DNA of 6,515 nt from the NCBI GenBank assembly GCA_036375895.1, contig DASVBJ010000394.1, forward strand, positions 1 to 6,515, written 5' to 3'. Below, one piece after another: positions 1 to 5,502 of this stretch. Under the pieces are notes generated by a model. It did not search any database, had not been told where the DNA came from, and saw nothing but the letters and a program-made list of their open reading frames with translations. This stretch comes from DASVBJ01 sp036375895 (GTDB lineage: Bacteria; Actinomycetota; Actinomycetes; JACCUZ01). Position 1 is the stretch's first letter, and every line of letters begins with the position of its first letter. The position numbers were made by a program, and so were the translations under genes.

Positions 1-1
1 G

Positions 2-29
2 ATCCTGCCCGATTTCGGGCAGGATTCTT
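2..29 (+). terminator. Stem-loop terminator of an upstream gene
   Basis: A perfect 10-bp inverted repeat (ATCCTGCCCG at 2-11, CGGGCAGGAT at 16-25) has a 4-base ATTT loop and is followed by the short T-rich stretch TTCTT. This is the shape of a rho-independent terminator with a weak U tract, common in high-GC actinobacteria. It most likely ends a rightward gene lying to the left of the window. Orientation is inferred from the T-rich side; the stem itself is symmetrical. Confidence 0.6.
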
Positions 30-57
30 GGACACGAGCGCAGTCCCGGTCCATGAT
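28..57 (+). promoter_or_regulatory. Possible promoter for the 97-aa gene
   Basis: TTGGAC (28-33) resembles a -35 box and CATGAT (52-57) is a weak -10 match, with an 18-base spacer. Transcription from it would begin about 64-65, exactly at the second in-frame ATG (65). That would give a leaderless mRNA and would explain why neither candidate start codon has a Shine-Dalgarno sequence. The -10 lacks the usual first T, so the call is tentative. Confidence 0.25.
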
Positions 58-346
58 CCCTCTCATGCAGCCAGCCGACGCGCCTGATCCCCACCAGGTG
101 CTGGTGCTGCAGATCGCCCGCACGACCGGCCTCCCGCCGGCAGTGGCCGCCCGCGTGCTCGCCGACGTGCTCGCCTACTTCGACGAGACGGTGCCCGAGT
201 TCGTCCGCCGCCGGCACCGCGAGCTGCAGCGGCGGGGCCGCACCAACGACGAGATCTTCAGCCAGATCGCCGCCGAGCTGCCGGCCCGCCGGGTCGCGGC
301 GACCGACCTGACCCGGCGCCAGCTGCGCCGGCTGGTCTACGGCTGA
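53..346 (+). CDS. Small conserved-type hypothetical protein (97 aa)
   Basis: The function is not recognised. The protein is soluble, with no signal peptide or membrane segment, and looks mostly helical. Residues 16-50 form an amphipathic helical stretch (VLVLQIARTTGLPPAVAARV). Residues 51-64 are strongly basic (VRRRHRELQRRGR). The tail NDEIFSQIAAEL...LTRRQLRRLVYG resembles the end of short uncharacterised proteins I recall from high-GC bacteria; a nucleic-acid or RNA-polymerase contact is possible but only a guess from charge. Two in-frame ATGs exist (53 and 65) and neither has a ribosome binding site. A promoter-like element would place the transcript start at 65, giving a 93-aa leaderless product. 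It lies 75 bp upstream of glmS in the same direction and could be co-transcribed with it. Codon use is typical of the window, so the gene is probably real. Confidence 0.7.
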   Translation: MIPLMQPADAPDPHQVLVLQIARTTGLPPAVAARVLADVLAYFDETVPEFVRRRHRELQRRGRTNDEIFSQIAAELPARRVAATDLTRRQLRRLVYG

Positions 347-376
347 CCCACCCGCCCCCCGACCACCCCCCCGCCC
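347..376. other. C-tract cluster; G-quadruplex motif on minus strand
   Basis: Five C runs of lengths 3, 3, 6, 7 and 3 (347-349, 351-353, 355-360, 366-372, 374-376) are separated by 1, 1, 5 and 1 bases. The complementary strand therefore fits the canonical four-tract G-quadruplex pattern, and the plus strand fits an i-motif. It starts directly after the stop codon of the small upstream gene and ends 45 bp before glmS. The G-rich strand is the template strand for glmS, so the RNA would be C-rich. Folding and any role are inference; it may be only a low-complexity spacer. Confidence 0.45.
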
Positions 377-410
377 GCCGCGACCGACCGGACCGGCGCC
401 CGACCACCCC

Positions 411-416
411 GAGGAG
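411..416 (+). promoter_or_regulatory. glmS ribosome binding site
   Basis: GAGGAG lies 5 bases upstream of the ATG at 422. It supports that start, which places the catalytic cysteine directly after the initiator methionine, as required in this family. Confidence 0.8.
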
Positions 417-421
417 CACAG

Positions 422-2239
422 ATGTGCGGCATCGTCGCCTACGTCGGCAAGCAGGACGCCGTCCCCTTCCTGGTCGAGGGCCTGCGCCGGCTGGAGTACC
501 GCGGCTATGACTCCGCCGGCCTCGCGGTCCTGTCCGGCCGCGGGCTGCTCGTGCACAAGAAGGCCGGCGTCGTCGCGGACCTGGTCGACTCCCTGCCCAA
601 GCGGCTCAAGGGCGCTCCCGGCATCGGGCACACCCGCTGGGCGACGCACGGCGCCCCCACCGACGTCAACGCCCACCCGCACACCGATGCGCAGGGTCGG
701 GTCGCGGTCGTCCACAACGGCATCGTCGAGAACGCCACCGAGCTGCGCGCCAAGCTCGAGGCCGAGGGCGTCGACCTCGTCTCGGACACCGACACCGAGG
801 TGCTGGCCCACCTCGTCGCCCGGCACCTGCGCGACGGCGCTGACCTCACCACGGCCGTACGCCGGGCGCTCACCGACGTCGTCGGCGCCTACGGAATCGC
901 CGTCATCGACGCCGAGCAGCCCGACACCGTCGTCCTCGCGCGCCACGGCAGCCCGCTGGTGATCGGCCTCGGGGACCGGGAGATGTTCGCGGCCTCGGAC
1001 GTGTCGGCGTTCGTCCGCCACACCCGCCAGGTGGTGCACCTCGACGACGGGGAGATCGCCACCCTCCGCGCCGGCGGCTACGAGATCACCACGATGGACT
1101 CGCGGGTGAGCGTCAAGGAGCCGCTCACGGTGCCCGCCGACGACACGTCGTACGACGTGGACGGCCACCCGCACTTCATGCACAAGGAGATCCACGAACA
1201 GGCCCGGACGGTCGAGCGGGCGCTGCTCGGCCGTCTGGACGAGCGGTTCGCGACGGCCCACCTCGGCGGCCTCGAGCTCGACCCGCGGGAGACCCGGGAG
1301 ATCGCCCGCGCGCACTTCCTCGGCTGCGGATCGGCCTACTACGCCGGCGAGGCTGGCGCGCAGCTCGTCGAGTCGCTGGCCCGTATCCCGGCTCGGGCCG
1401 AGCCCGCGTCGGAGTTCCGCTACCGCAACCCGGTGGTCGAGCCGGACACGCTCTACGTAGCCGTCTCCCAGTCGGGCGAGACGGCCGACACCATCGCGGC
1501 GGTCCAGGAGCTGCGGCGCAAGGGCGGTCGCGTCATCGGCATCGTGAACGTCGTCGGCAGCACCCTGGCCCGCGAGTGCGACGGCGGCATCTACCTGCAC
1601 GCCGGGCCGGAGGTGTCGGTGACCTCGACGAAGGCCTACACCGCGATGTACGTCGCGTCGGCGCTGCTCGCCCTGCACCTCGGCCGGGTACGTGACCTGT
1701 CGCCCTCTGACGGCCGCCGCATCGTGGAGGGGCTGAAGGCGTTGCCGGCGCAGATCTCGGACGTGCTGGCGCAGGAGGACCGGATCGCCGGGCTGGCGGC
1801 GCGCTACTCGGCGTACGAGCACCTCATGTTCGTCGGCCGGGTACGCGGCTGGCCCGTCGCGCGGGAGGGCGCGCAGAAGCTCAAGGAGGTGTCCTACCAG
1901 CATGCCGAGGCCTACCCGGCGTCCGAGCTCAAGCACGGGCCGCTGGCGCTGATCGGGCCGGACGTGCCGACGGTCGCCGTCGTGCCCGACGACGAGCTGC
2001 TGGACAAGAACCTCTCGACGATCGCCGAGATCAGGTCACGCCGCGGGCCGGTGCTGGCCGTCGCGCACCGCGACATCGACGCGGCCGACGAGACGATCGT
2101 GGTGCCCCGCAACGAGGTGGAGCTCGACCCGATCCTGCTCGGGCTGCCGCTGCAGCTGTTGGCCTACCATGCGGCGGTCGCGCTCGGCCGCGACGTCGAC
2201 CGGCCGCGCAACCTCGCCAAGTCCGTCACGGTGGAGTAG
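422..2239 (+). CDS. glmS: Glutamine--fructose-6-phosphate aminotransferase (isomerizing)
   Basis: GlmS makes glucosamine-6-phosphate from fructose-6-phosphate and glutamine, the first committed cytoplasmic step to UDP-GlcNAc and peptidoglycan. The 605-aa length is normal. The N-terminal class-II glutaminase domain (about 2-220) begins MCGIVAYVG, so Cys2 becomes the N-terminal nucleophile after Met removal. Its other signature residues are present: TRWATHG (71-77), HNG (98-100) and SDTD (121-124). Two SIS sugar-isomerase domains follow (about 285-425 and 455-595), with GCGSAYYAG (301-309), SQSGET (349-354) and STKAY (402-406). The catalytic SELKHGP loop (501-507, His505) and the C-terminal RNLAKSVTVE with the fructose-binding Lys600 are intact. 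No catalytic residue is missing. There is no room for a glmS ribozyme in the 75-bp leader, so Gram-positive-type ribozyme control is not seen. The next gene downstream starts 152 bp away. Confidence 0.98.
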   Translation: MCGIVAYVGKQDAVPFLVEGLRRLEYRGYDSAGLAVLSGRGLLVHKKAGVVADLVDSLPKRLKGAPGIGHTRWATHGAPTDVNAHPHTDAQGRVAVVHNGIVENATELRAKLEAEGVDLVSDTDTEVLAHLVARHLRDGADLTTAVRRALTDVVGAYGIAVIDAEQPDTVVLARHGSPLVIGLGDREMFAASDVSAFVRHTRQVVHLDDGEIATLRAGGYEITTMDSRVSVKEPLTVPADDTSYDVDGHPHFMHKEIHEQARTVERALLGRLDERFATAHLGGLELDPRETREIARAHFLGCGSAYYAGEAGAQLVESLARIPARAEPASEFRYRNPVVEPDTLYVAVSQSGETADTIAAVQELRRKGGRVIGIVNVVGSTLARECDGGIYLHAGPEVSVTSTKAYTAMYVASALLALHLGRVRDLSPSDGRRIVEGLKALPAQISDVLAQEDRIAGLAARYSAYEHLMFVGRVRGWPVAREGAQKLKEVSYQHAEAYPASELKHGPLALIGPDVPTVAVVPDDELLDKNLSTIAEIRSRRGPVLAVAHRDIDAADETIVVPRNEVELDPILLGLPLQLLAYHAAVALGRDVDRPRNLAKSVTVE

Positions 2240-2271
2240 CCGACCGCAGTCGCGACACGGCCCCCGAGGCC

Positions 2272-2305
2272 GGCCGGGCAGCACTAGCCTGGCAGCAGCC
2301 CGGCC
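2272..2305. repeat. Inverted repeat after glmS, possible terminator
   Basis: GGCCGGGC (2272-2279) pairs perfectly with GCCCGGCC (2298-2305) around an 18-base loop. It starts 32 bases after the glmS stop, has a purely G/C stem and no following T tract. It could act as a GC-type terminator for glmS. The long loop weakens that call, and it contains the -10-like sequence TAGCCT. Confidence 0.35.
2285..2290 (+). promoter_or_regulatory. Possible -10 element for the cupin gene
   Basis: TAGCCT matches the TAnnnT pattern of actinobacterial -10 boxes and stands out in an otherwise G/C-only stretch. No convincing -35 box is found 17-19 bases upstream. If used, the leader to the cupin ATG would be about 95 nt and would contain a second GC hairpin (GGCGGG 2331-2336 with CCCGCC 2340-2345). 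Confidence 0.25.
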
Positions 2306-2379
2306 GTGGAGGACCTAGGCCTCATGCGCCGGCGGGCGCCCCGCCGTACAGATGAGGAGCGGGGCGCAGACCGACGGTC

Positions 2380-2386
2380 AGGAGGT
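2380..2386 (+). promoter_or_regulatory. Cupin gene ribosome binding site
   Basis: AGGAGGT is a near-perfect anti-Shine-Dalgarno match, 5 bases before the ATG at 2392. It fixes that start over the later in-frame ATG at residue 16. Confidence 0.85.
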
Positions 2387-2391
2387 GCGCC

Positions 2392-2763
2392 ATGGCCAGC
2401 ACGACCGACCCCACACGACGGCGACCGGAGACCGGGATGGCGAGCGTGCTCGACGCGGCCGCGATCAGCCGGCTGCCGTGGCAGCGGCTGCACGGTCATC
2501 ACGACGCGGAGACCCGCGTGCTGTGGCAGCACGGGCGCTCGCTCGCCGGGATCCTGAAGATCGCCCCGGGGGAGGAGCTCGCCGAGCACGCCCACCCCGA
2601 GGCCCACCACCACGTGTGGGTCCTCGCCGGCGACGCGACCATCCTCGGCGTCCGGGTGACGGCCGGGTCGTACGTGCACATCCCGGCCGGGATGGCCCAC
2701 GCGGTCGAGCAGGTCGGTGCTGACGGCCTGACGATGCTCTACCTCTACGAGACGGTCGACTGA
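2392..2763 (+). CDS. Single-domain cupin protein (123 aa)
   Basis: A small beta-barrel cupin, probably a cytoplasmic metal-binding protein; its substrate cannot be told from sequence. Cupin motif 1 is seen as G60..HAHPEAHHHVWVLAG (66-80), giving ligand candidates His66 and His68. The usual glutamate position is occupied by histidine (His73) inside a three-His run (72-74). Motif 2 is GSYVHIPAGMAH (92-103), with Pro98, Gly100 and the fourth ligand candidate His103. The first 25 residues are polar and probably flexible. Length fits one cupin domain, as in ChrR-like or mannose-6-phosphate-isomerase-like cupins. It is preceded by a strong ribosome binding site and stands alone between glmS and a convergent minus-strand allB. 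Ureidoglycine aminohydrolase, also a cupin and a purine-pathway enzyme, was considered because of allB nearby, but that enzyme has two cupin domains and about twice the length. Confidence 0.9.
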   Translation: MASTTDPTRRRPETGMASVLDAAAISRLPWQRLHGHHDAETRVLWQHGRSLAGILKIAPGEELAEHAHPEAHHHVWVLAGDATILGVRVTAGSYVHIPAGMAHAVEQVGADGLTMLYLYETVD

Positions 2764-2870
2764 GGCTTCTCCTCGCGGCTGTCCGACGTGTCGGCCGGGC
2801 GTCGGTCCTCGGGACGCTCGGCGGGCTGCGGGTGCGGCTGCGCTGTGATGGTCGTACGTCGGGTCGGCAT
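2745..2870 (-). CDS. Candidate small protein, 41 aa, unknown function
   Basis: An ATG (2868-2870, minus strand) opens a 41-codon frame ending in TAG. GAGGAG (2880-2885) lies 9 bases upstream, an acceptable ribosome binding site. Reading the codons by eye, about 85% end in G or C, against about 68% G/C at first and 63% at second positions. This is the pattern of real genes in such genomes. The product is Pro-, Arg- and Glu/Asp-rich with no hydrophobic segment: a basic N-terminus (MPTRRTTITAQP) and a charged C-terminal half ending EEKPQSTVS. It is probably disordered. It lies 122 bp downstream of the allB stop, past a strong hairpin, so it likely needs its own promoter; none is obvious. Its last 19 bases overlap the 3' end of the convergent cupin gene. 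Function is unknown and it may be a chance frame. Confidence 0.35.
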   Translation of the reverse strand: MPTRRTTITAQPHPQPAERPEDRRPADTSDSREEKPQSTVS

Positions 2871-2965
2871 CGGCGTCGTCTCCTCGTCGGTCGGGCCGGG
2901 TCGCGGTCGGGACGGGTCGTCCACACTCCTGCTTCCCCGGTCGGCGCCCGGCCGGATGCACCCGT

Positions 2966-2989
2966 CGGCCCGGCGAGTCGGCCGGGCCG
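2966..2989 (-). terminator. GC hairpin terminator of allB
   Basis: A perfect 9-bp stem (CGGCCCGGC 2966-2974 with GCCGGGCCG 2981-2989) closes a 6-base loop. On the minus strand it begins 3 bases after the allB stop codon (2993-2995). There is no T tract, as is usual for hairpin terminators in high-GC actinobacteria. It would end the pirin-allB transcript; it could equally block rightward read-through from the cupin gene. Confidence 0.6.
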
Positions 2990-2992
2990 CCG

Positions 2993-4330
2993 TCAGCCCT
3001 CGCGGCGGAGGAGCCGCCCCCGCGGCGCCTCGCCGGACACCCGCTGACCGCGCAGCCAGGTGGCGCGCACCAGGCCTCGCAGCGTCCGGCCGGCGTAGGG
3101 CGTGACCGGGTTGCGGTGGTGCAGCCGGGCCGGGTCGACGACGAACGTCTCGTCGGGAGCCAGGGCGACCAGGTCGGCGTCGTGCCCGACGGCGATGCGT
3201 CCCTTGCGTCCGAGTCCCGCCAGGCCGGCCGGCGCCTCGGCCATCCAGCGCACCACCTCGGGCAGGCCGATGCCGCGCGTCGCGGCGGCCGTCCACACGA
3301 CGGGCAGCCCCAGCTGGAGCGACGCGATGCCACCCCAGGCCGCACCGAAGTCGCCGGTGTCGGGGCGCTTGAGGTCGGCCGTGCAGGGCGAGTGGTCGGA
3401 CACGACGCAGTCCACCGTCCCGGCGCGCAGCGCGTCCCAGAGGCGCTCGCGGTTGGCGGCGCCGCGCACCGGCGGGCAGCACTTGAACTCGGTCGCGCCG
3501 TCGGGCACGTCCTCGGCGGCCAGGGCGAGATAGTGCGGGCAGGTCTCGGCGGTGACCCGCACGCCGTCGCGTCGCGCGGCCGCGAGCGTGTCGAGGGATG
3601 CCGCGCTGGACAGGTGCAGCACGTGGACGCGCGCGCCGGTCCTGCGAGCGAGCCGGACGAGCGTGGCGACGGCCGCCGACTCGGCCGCGTCCGGCCGGGA
3701 GGCGAGGAACCCGGCGTACGAGGGACCCGCCGGGCCCGGCGACCCGGCGATGACCTCGGGGTCCTCCGCGTGCACGACGGTCAGCGCGTCCAGGGATGAG
3801 AGGGTCGCGAGCACCCGCTCCAGCTCGTCGGGGCCCAGCGGTGGGAACTCCGCCACCCCCGAGTCGACCAGGAAGCACTTGAAGCCCAGCACCCCCGCGT
3901 CATGCAGGGGCTGCAGCGCCTCGAGGTTGCCCGGCACGGCGCCGCCCCAGAAGCCGACGTCGACGTGCACCCGGCCCTCGGCGGCGGCCCGCTTCACCGC
4001 CAGGGACTCGACGTCGACGGTGGGCGGCAGGCAGTTGAGCGGCATGTCCACCAGCGTGGTCACGCCGCCCGCGGCCGCGGCGCGGGTGGCGGAGTCGAAG
4101 CCCTCCCAGGCGGTGCGACCCGGCTCGTTGACGTGCACGTGGGTGTCCACCAGGCCGGGCAGCAGCACCTCGTCGTCGGGGAGGGTGACGATCACACGGG
4201 CGTCGAGGTCGGCCTCGAACGGCTCGACCGCCACCACGACACCGTCGCGCACCCCGACGCAGCACGGCTGTTCGCGCCCGTCGACCACGGCCCGGCGGGC
4301 GCGCAGGAGCAGGTCCAGCTCGTCGCTCAC
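2993..4330 (-). CDS. allB: Allantoinase
   Basis: AllB hydrolyses the allantoin ring to allantoate in cytoplasmic purine-nitrogen catabolism. The 445-aa length fits. It is a cyclic amidohydrolase (TIM barrel, about 55-390, flanked by a small beta domain from both termini). The binuclear metal site is complete: His64 and His66 in DTHVHVNEPGRTAWEGF, the lysine that becomes carboxylated (Lys151, GFKCFL), His187 (VVHAED), His239 (VLHLSS) and Asp312 (VSDHSPC). Allantoinase-type signatures separate it from dihydroorotase and hydantoinase: TTLVDMPLN (91-99), GFWGGAVPGN (126-135), ETCPHYL (262-268) and EFKCCPPVR (281-289). The start is GTG at 4328-4330 with only a weak AGGGTGG-like site upstream. It follows the pirin gene by 55 bp on the same strand, so the two are probably one transcript. 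No allantoicase, uricase, ureidoglycolate or permease gene is in the window, which is atypical for allB. Confidence 0.93.
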   Translation of the reverse strand: MSDELDLLLRARRAVVDGREQPCCVGVRDGVVVAVEPFEADLDARVIVTLPDDEVLLPGLVDTHVHVNEPGRTAWEGFDSATRAAAAGGVTTLVDMPLNCLPPTVDVESLAVKRAAAEGRVHVDVGFWGGAVPGNLEALQPLHDAGVLGFKCFLVDSGVAEFPPLGPDELERVLATLSSLDALTVVHAEDPEVIAGSPGPAGPSYAGFLASRPDAAESAAVATLVRLARRTGARVHVLHLSSAASLDTLAAARRDGVRVTAETCPHYLALAAEDVPDGATEFKCCPPVRGAANRERLWDALRAGTVDCVVSDHSPCTADLKRPDTGDFGAAWGGIASLQLGLPVVWTAAATRGIGLPEVVRWMAEAPAGLAGLGRKGRIAVGHDADLVALAPDETFVVDPARLHHRNPVTPYAGRTLRGLVRATWLRGQRVSGEAPRGRLLRREG

Positions 4331-4385
4331 CCGCCCACCCTGCCAGGCGGCGGCCCTGCCGGGTGCGACGTCGGCGGCGATCGCG

Positions 4386-5360
4386 TCAGGCGTCTGCGTG
4401 CAGCGCCGGGACCGTGCCGAGCCGGCCGGCCTGGAAGTCCTCGTAGGCCTGCAGCAGCTCGGCCTTGGTGTTCATGACGAAGGGGCCGTACCACGCCACC
4501 GGCTCGCGGATCGGGCGGCCGCCGAGCACCAGCACGTCCAGGTGCGGGGTGTGGCTGTCCTGCGAGTCGTCGGCCCGAACGGTCAGGGTGTCGCCGGGGC
4601 CGTAGACCGCGAGCTGGCCGGAACGCAGCGGCTGCCGACCCGGGCCCACGGTGCCGGCGCCGCCGAGCGCGTAGACCAGGCCGTTGAAGTCGCTGCGCCA
4701 CGGCAGGGCCAGCTCCGCGCCGGGTGAGAGGGTCGCGTGCAGCAGGGTGATGGGCGTGTACGTCGAGCCGGGTCCCGCGGCCTCCGGCACCCCGGGGATC
4801 TCGCCGGCGATGACCCGCACGAGTGCGCCCCCGTCGTACGAGGAGAGCAGAGCCACCTTCGCGCCGCGGATGTCCTGGTAGCGCGGCGGCGACATCTTCT
4901 TGTCCCGCGGCAGGTTGACCCACAGCTGGAAGCCGTGGAACAGCCCGCCGCTCGCCACCAGTGCCGCGGGCGGGGTCTCGATGTGCAGGATGCCCGCGCC
5001 GGCGGTCATCCACTGGGTGTCCCCGTTGGTGATCAGGCCGCCGCCCCCGTTGGAGTCCTGGTGGGCCATCTCGCCGTCGATCATGTACGTGACGGTCTCG
5101 AAGCCCCGGTGCGGGTGCCAGGAGGTGCCCTTCGGCTCGCCGGGGGCGTACTCCACCTCGCCCATCTGGTCGAGGTGGACGAACGGGTCGAGCAGCGACA
5201 GGTCCACGCCGGCGAAGGCACGGCGCACCGGGAAGCCCTCACCCTCGTAGCCCTTGGGGGCGGTGGTCACCGACACGACGGCGCGGTCGCGGGTGGCGGC
5301 GCCGTCGGGGCGGGGGATCCGGGGAAGCGACAACAGGTTGTCGACGGTGACTGCGGGCAT
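4386..5360 (-). CDS. Pirin family protein
   Basis: A two-domain bicupin of the pirin family, 324 aa from the ATG at 5358-5360. Bacterial pirins are iron-binding cytoplasmic proteins; some show quercetin 2,3-dioxygenase activity and others bind metabolic enzymes, so the exact role is open. The N-terminal pirin domain (about 25-150) has the metal site intact: His82 and His84 in WHPHRGFETVTYMIDGE, and His126 and Glu128 in AGILHIETP. The C-terminal pirin domain (about 200-305) includes TPITLLHATLSPGAELALP and ends REPVAWYGPFVMNT, typical of the family. A GTG 16 codons upstream (5408) would add a basic, unconserved-looking leader; MPAVTVDNLLSLPRI is a more natural start, although it lacks a Shine-Dalgarno site. 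It is the first gene of a probable pirin-allB operon and is divergent from the Acg-type nitroreductase. Confidence 0.93.
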   Translation of the reverse strand: MPAVTVDNLLSLPRIPRPDGAATRDRAVVSVTTAPKGYEGEGFPVRRAFAGVDLSLLDPFVHLDQMGEVEYAPGEPKGTSWHPHRGFETVTYMIDGEMAHQDSNGGGGLITNGDTQWMTAGAGILHIETPPAALVASGGLFHGFQLWVNLPRDKKMSPPRYQDIRGAKVALLSSYDGGALVRVIAGEIPGVPEAAGPGSTYTPITLLHATLSPGAELALPWRSDFNGLVYALGGAGTVGPGRQPLRSGQLAVYGPGDTLTVRADDSQDSHTPHLDVLVLGGRPIREPVAWYGPFVMNTKAELLQAYEDFQAGRLGTVPALHADA

Positions 5361-5398
5361 GCCCAGGCAACGCCGGGCGGCGCACCGCGTATTTCGCC

Positions 5399-5413
5399 GG
5401 GACCCCACGGCCG
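5399..5413. promoter_or_regulatory. Possible second, degenerate DosR-like half-site
   Basis: GGGAC at 5399-5403 repeats the left half-site of the better box at 5432-5451, 36 bp further left. The right half is poor: GGCC follows one base out of register. DosR targets often carry two boxes, which is the only reason to note it. It lies closer to the pirin start. Confidence 0.15.
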
Positions 5414-5423
5414 AGCCATGCGG

Positions 5424-5436
5424 CCCCGCCGCGGGG
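5424..5436. repeat. 13-bp GC palindrome in the divergent promoter region
   Basis: CCCCGC and GCGGGG flank a single central C. The right arm overlaps the DosR-like box. It could be a dimeric regulator site or simply GC-rich chance symmetry. Confidence 0.3.
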
Positions 5437-5451
5437 GACCTTCGGACCTAT
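5432..5451 (+). promoter_or_regulatory. DosR/DevR-like box upstream of the nitroreductase gene
   Basis: The 20 bases match the published mycobacterial DosR consensus TTSGGGACTWWAGTCCCSAA at 12 positions, including the invariant-like GGGAC (5435-5439), the two W positions and the CC of the right half (5447-5448). The core reads GGGACCTTCGGACCTA, close to natural boxes that have GGCCC on the right. Its centre is about 61 bp before the nitroreductase ATG and about 82 bp before the divergent pirin ATG, so either gene could be a target. Support comes from the gene family: Acg-type nitroreductases are DosR-regulated in M. tuberculosis. Confidence 0.5.
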
Positions 5452-5490
5452 GGCCACCGGCCGGCGCGGCAGACGCTGAGTGCCAGGCGG

Positions 5491-5497
5491 AGGAGGT
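5491..5497 (+). promoter_or_regulatory. Ribosome binding site of the nitroreductase gene
   Basis: AGGAGGT sits 5 bases before the ATG at 5503. A GTG immediately in front (5500-5502) is in frame but only 2 bases from the site, so the ATG is preferred. This also rejects the much longer open frame that extends upstream to 5254. Confidence 0.85.
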
Positions 5498-5502
5498 GCG
5501 TG

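Noticed and set aside
347..421. glmS ribozyme/riboswitch
   Set aside because: The 75-bp spacer is far too short and is low-complexity C-rich sequence without the ribozyme core.
2308..2323. GAGGACCTAGGCCTCA near-palindrome as a DosR box for the cupin
   Set aside because: The half-sites are one base closer than in the DosR consensus and the leading GGG is missing.
2392..2763. Cupin as an allantoin-pathway enzyme (ureidoglycine aminohydrolase or ureidoglycolate lyase)
   Set aside because: The first is a two-domain protein of about twice this length and the second is longer with different signatures; the gene also faces allB from the opposite strand.
2871..3878. Long minus-strand open frame overlapping allB in another frame
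   Set aside because: It is a GC-rich shadow of allB with Arg/Ala/Gly-rich low-complexity translation; only its last 41 codons, outside allB and with their own start and ribosome binding site, are kept as a candidate.
3552..4727. Long plus-strand frame antisense to allB and pirin
   Set aside because: Translation is Ser/Thr/Arg/Ala-rich without any domain, and both antisense genes have intact catalytic motifs.
5361..5408. GTG-initiated 16-residue extension of pirin
   Set aside because: The added residues are basic and unlike pirin N-termini, with no ribosome binding site; the ATG at 5360 begins the recognisable N-terminus.
5254..5502. N-terminal 83-residue extension of the nitroreductase frame
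   Set aside because: It overlaps the pirin start antisense, runs through the intergenic region, and a perfect ribosome binding site precedes the ATG at 5503, where family similarity begins.
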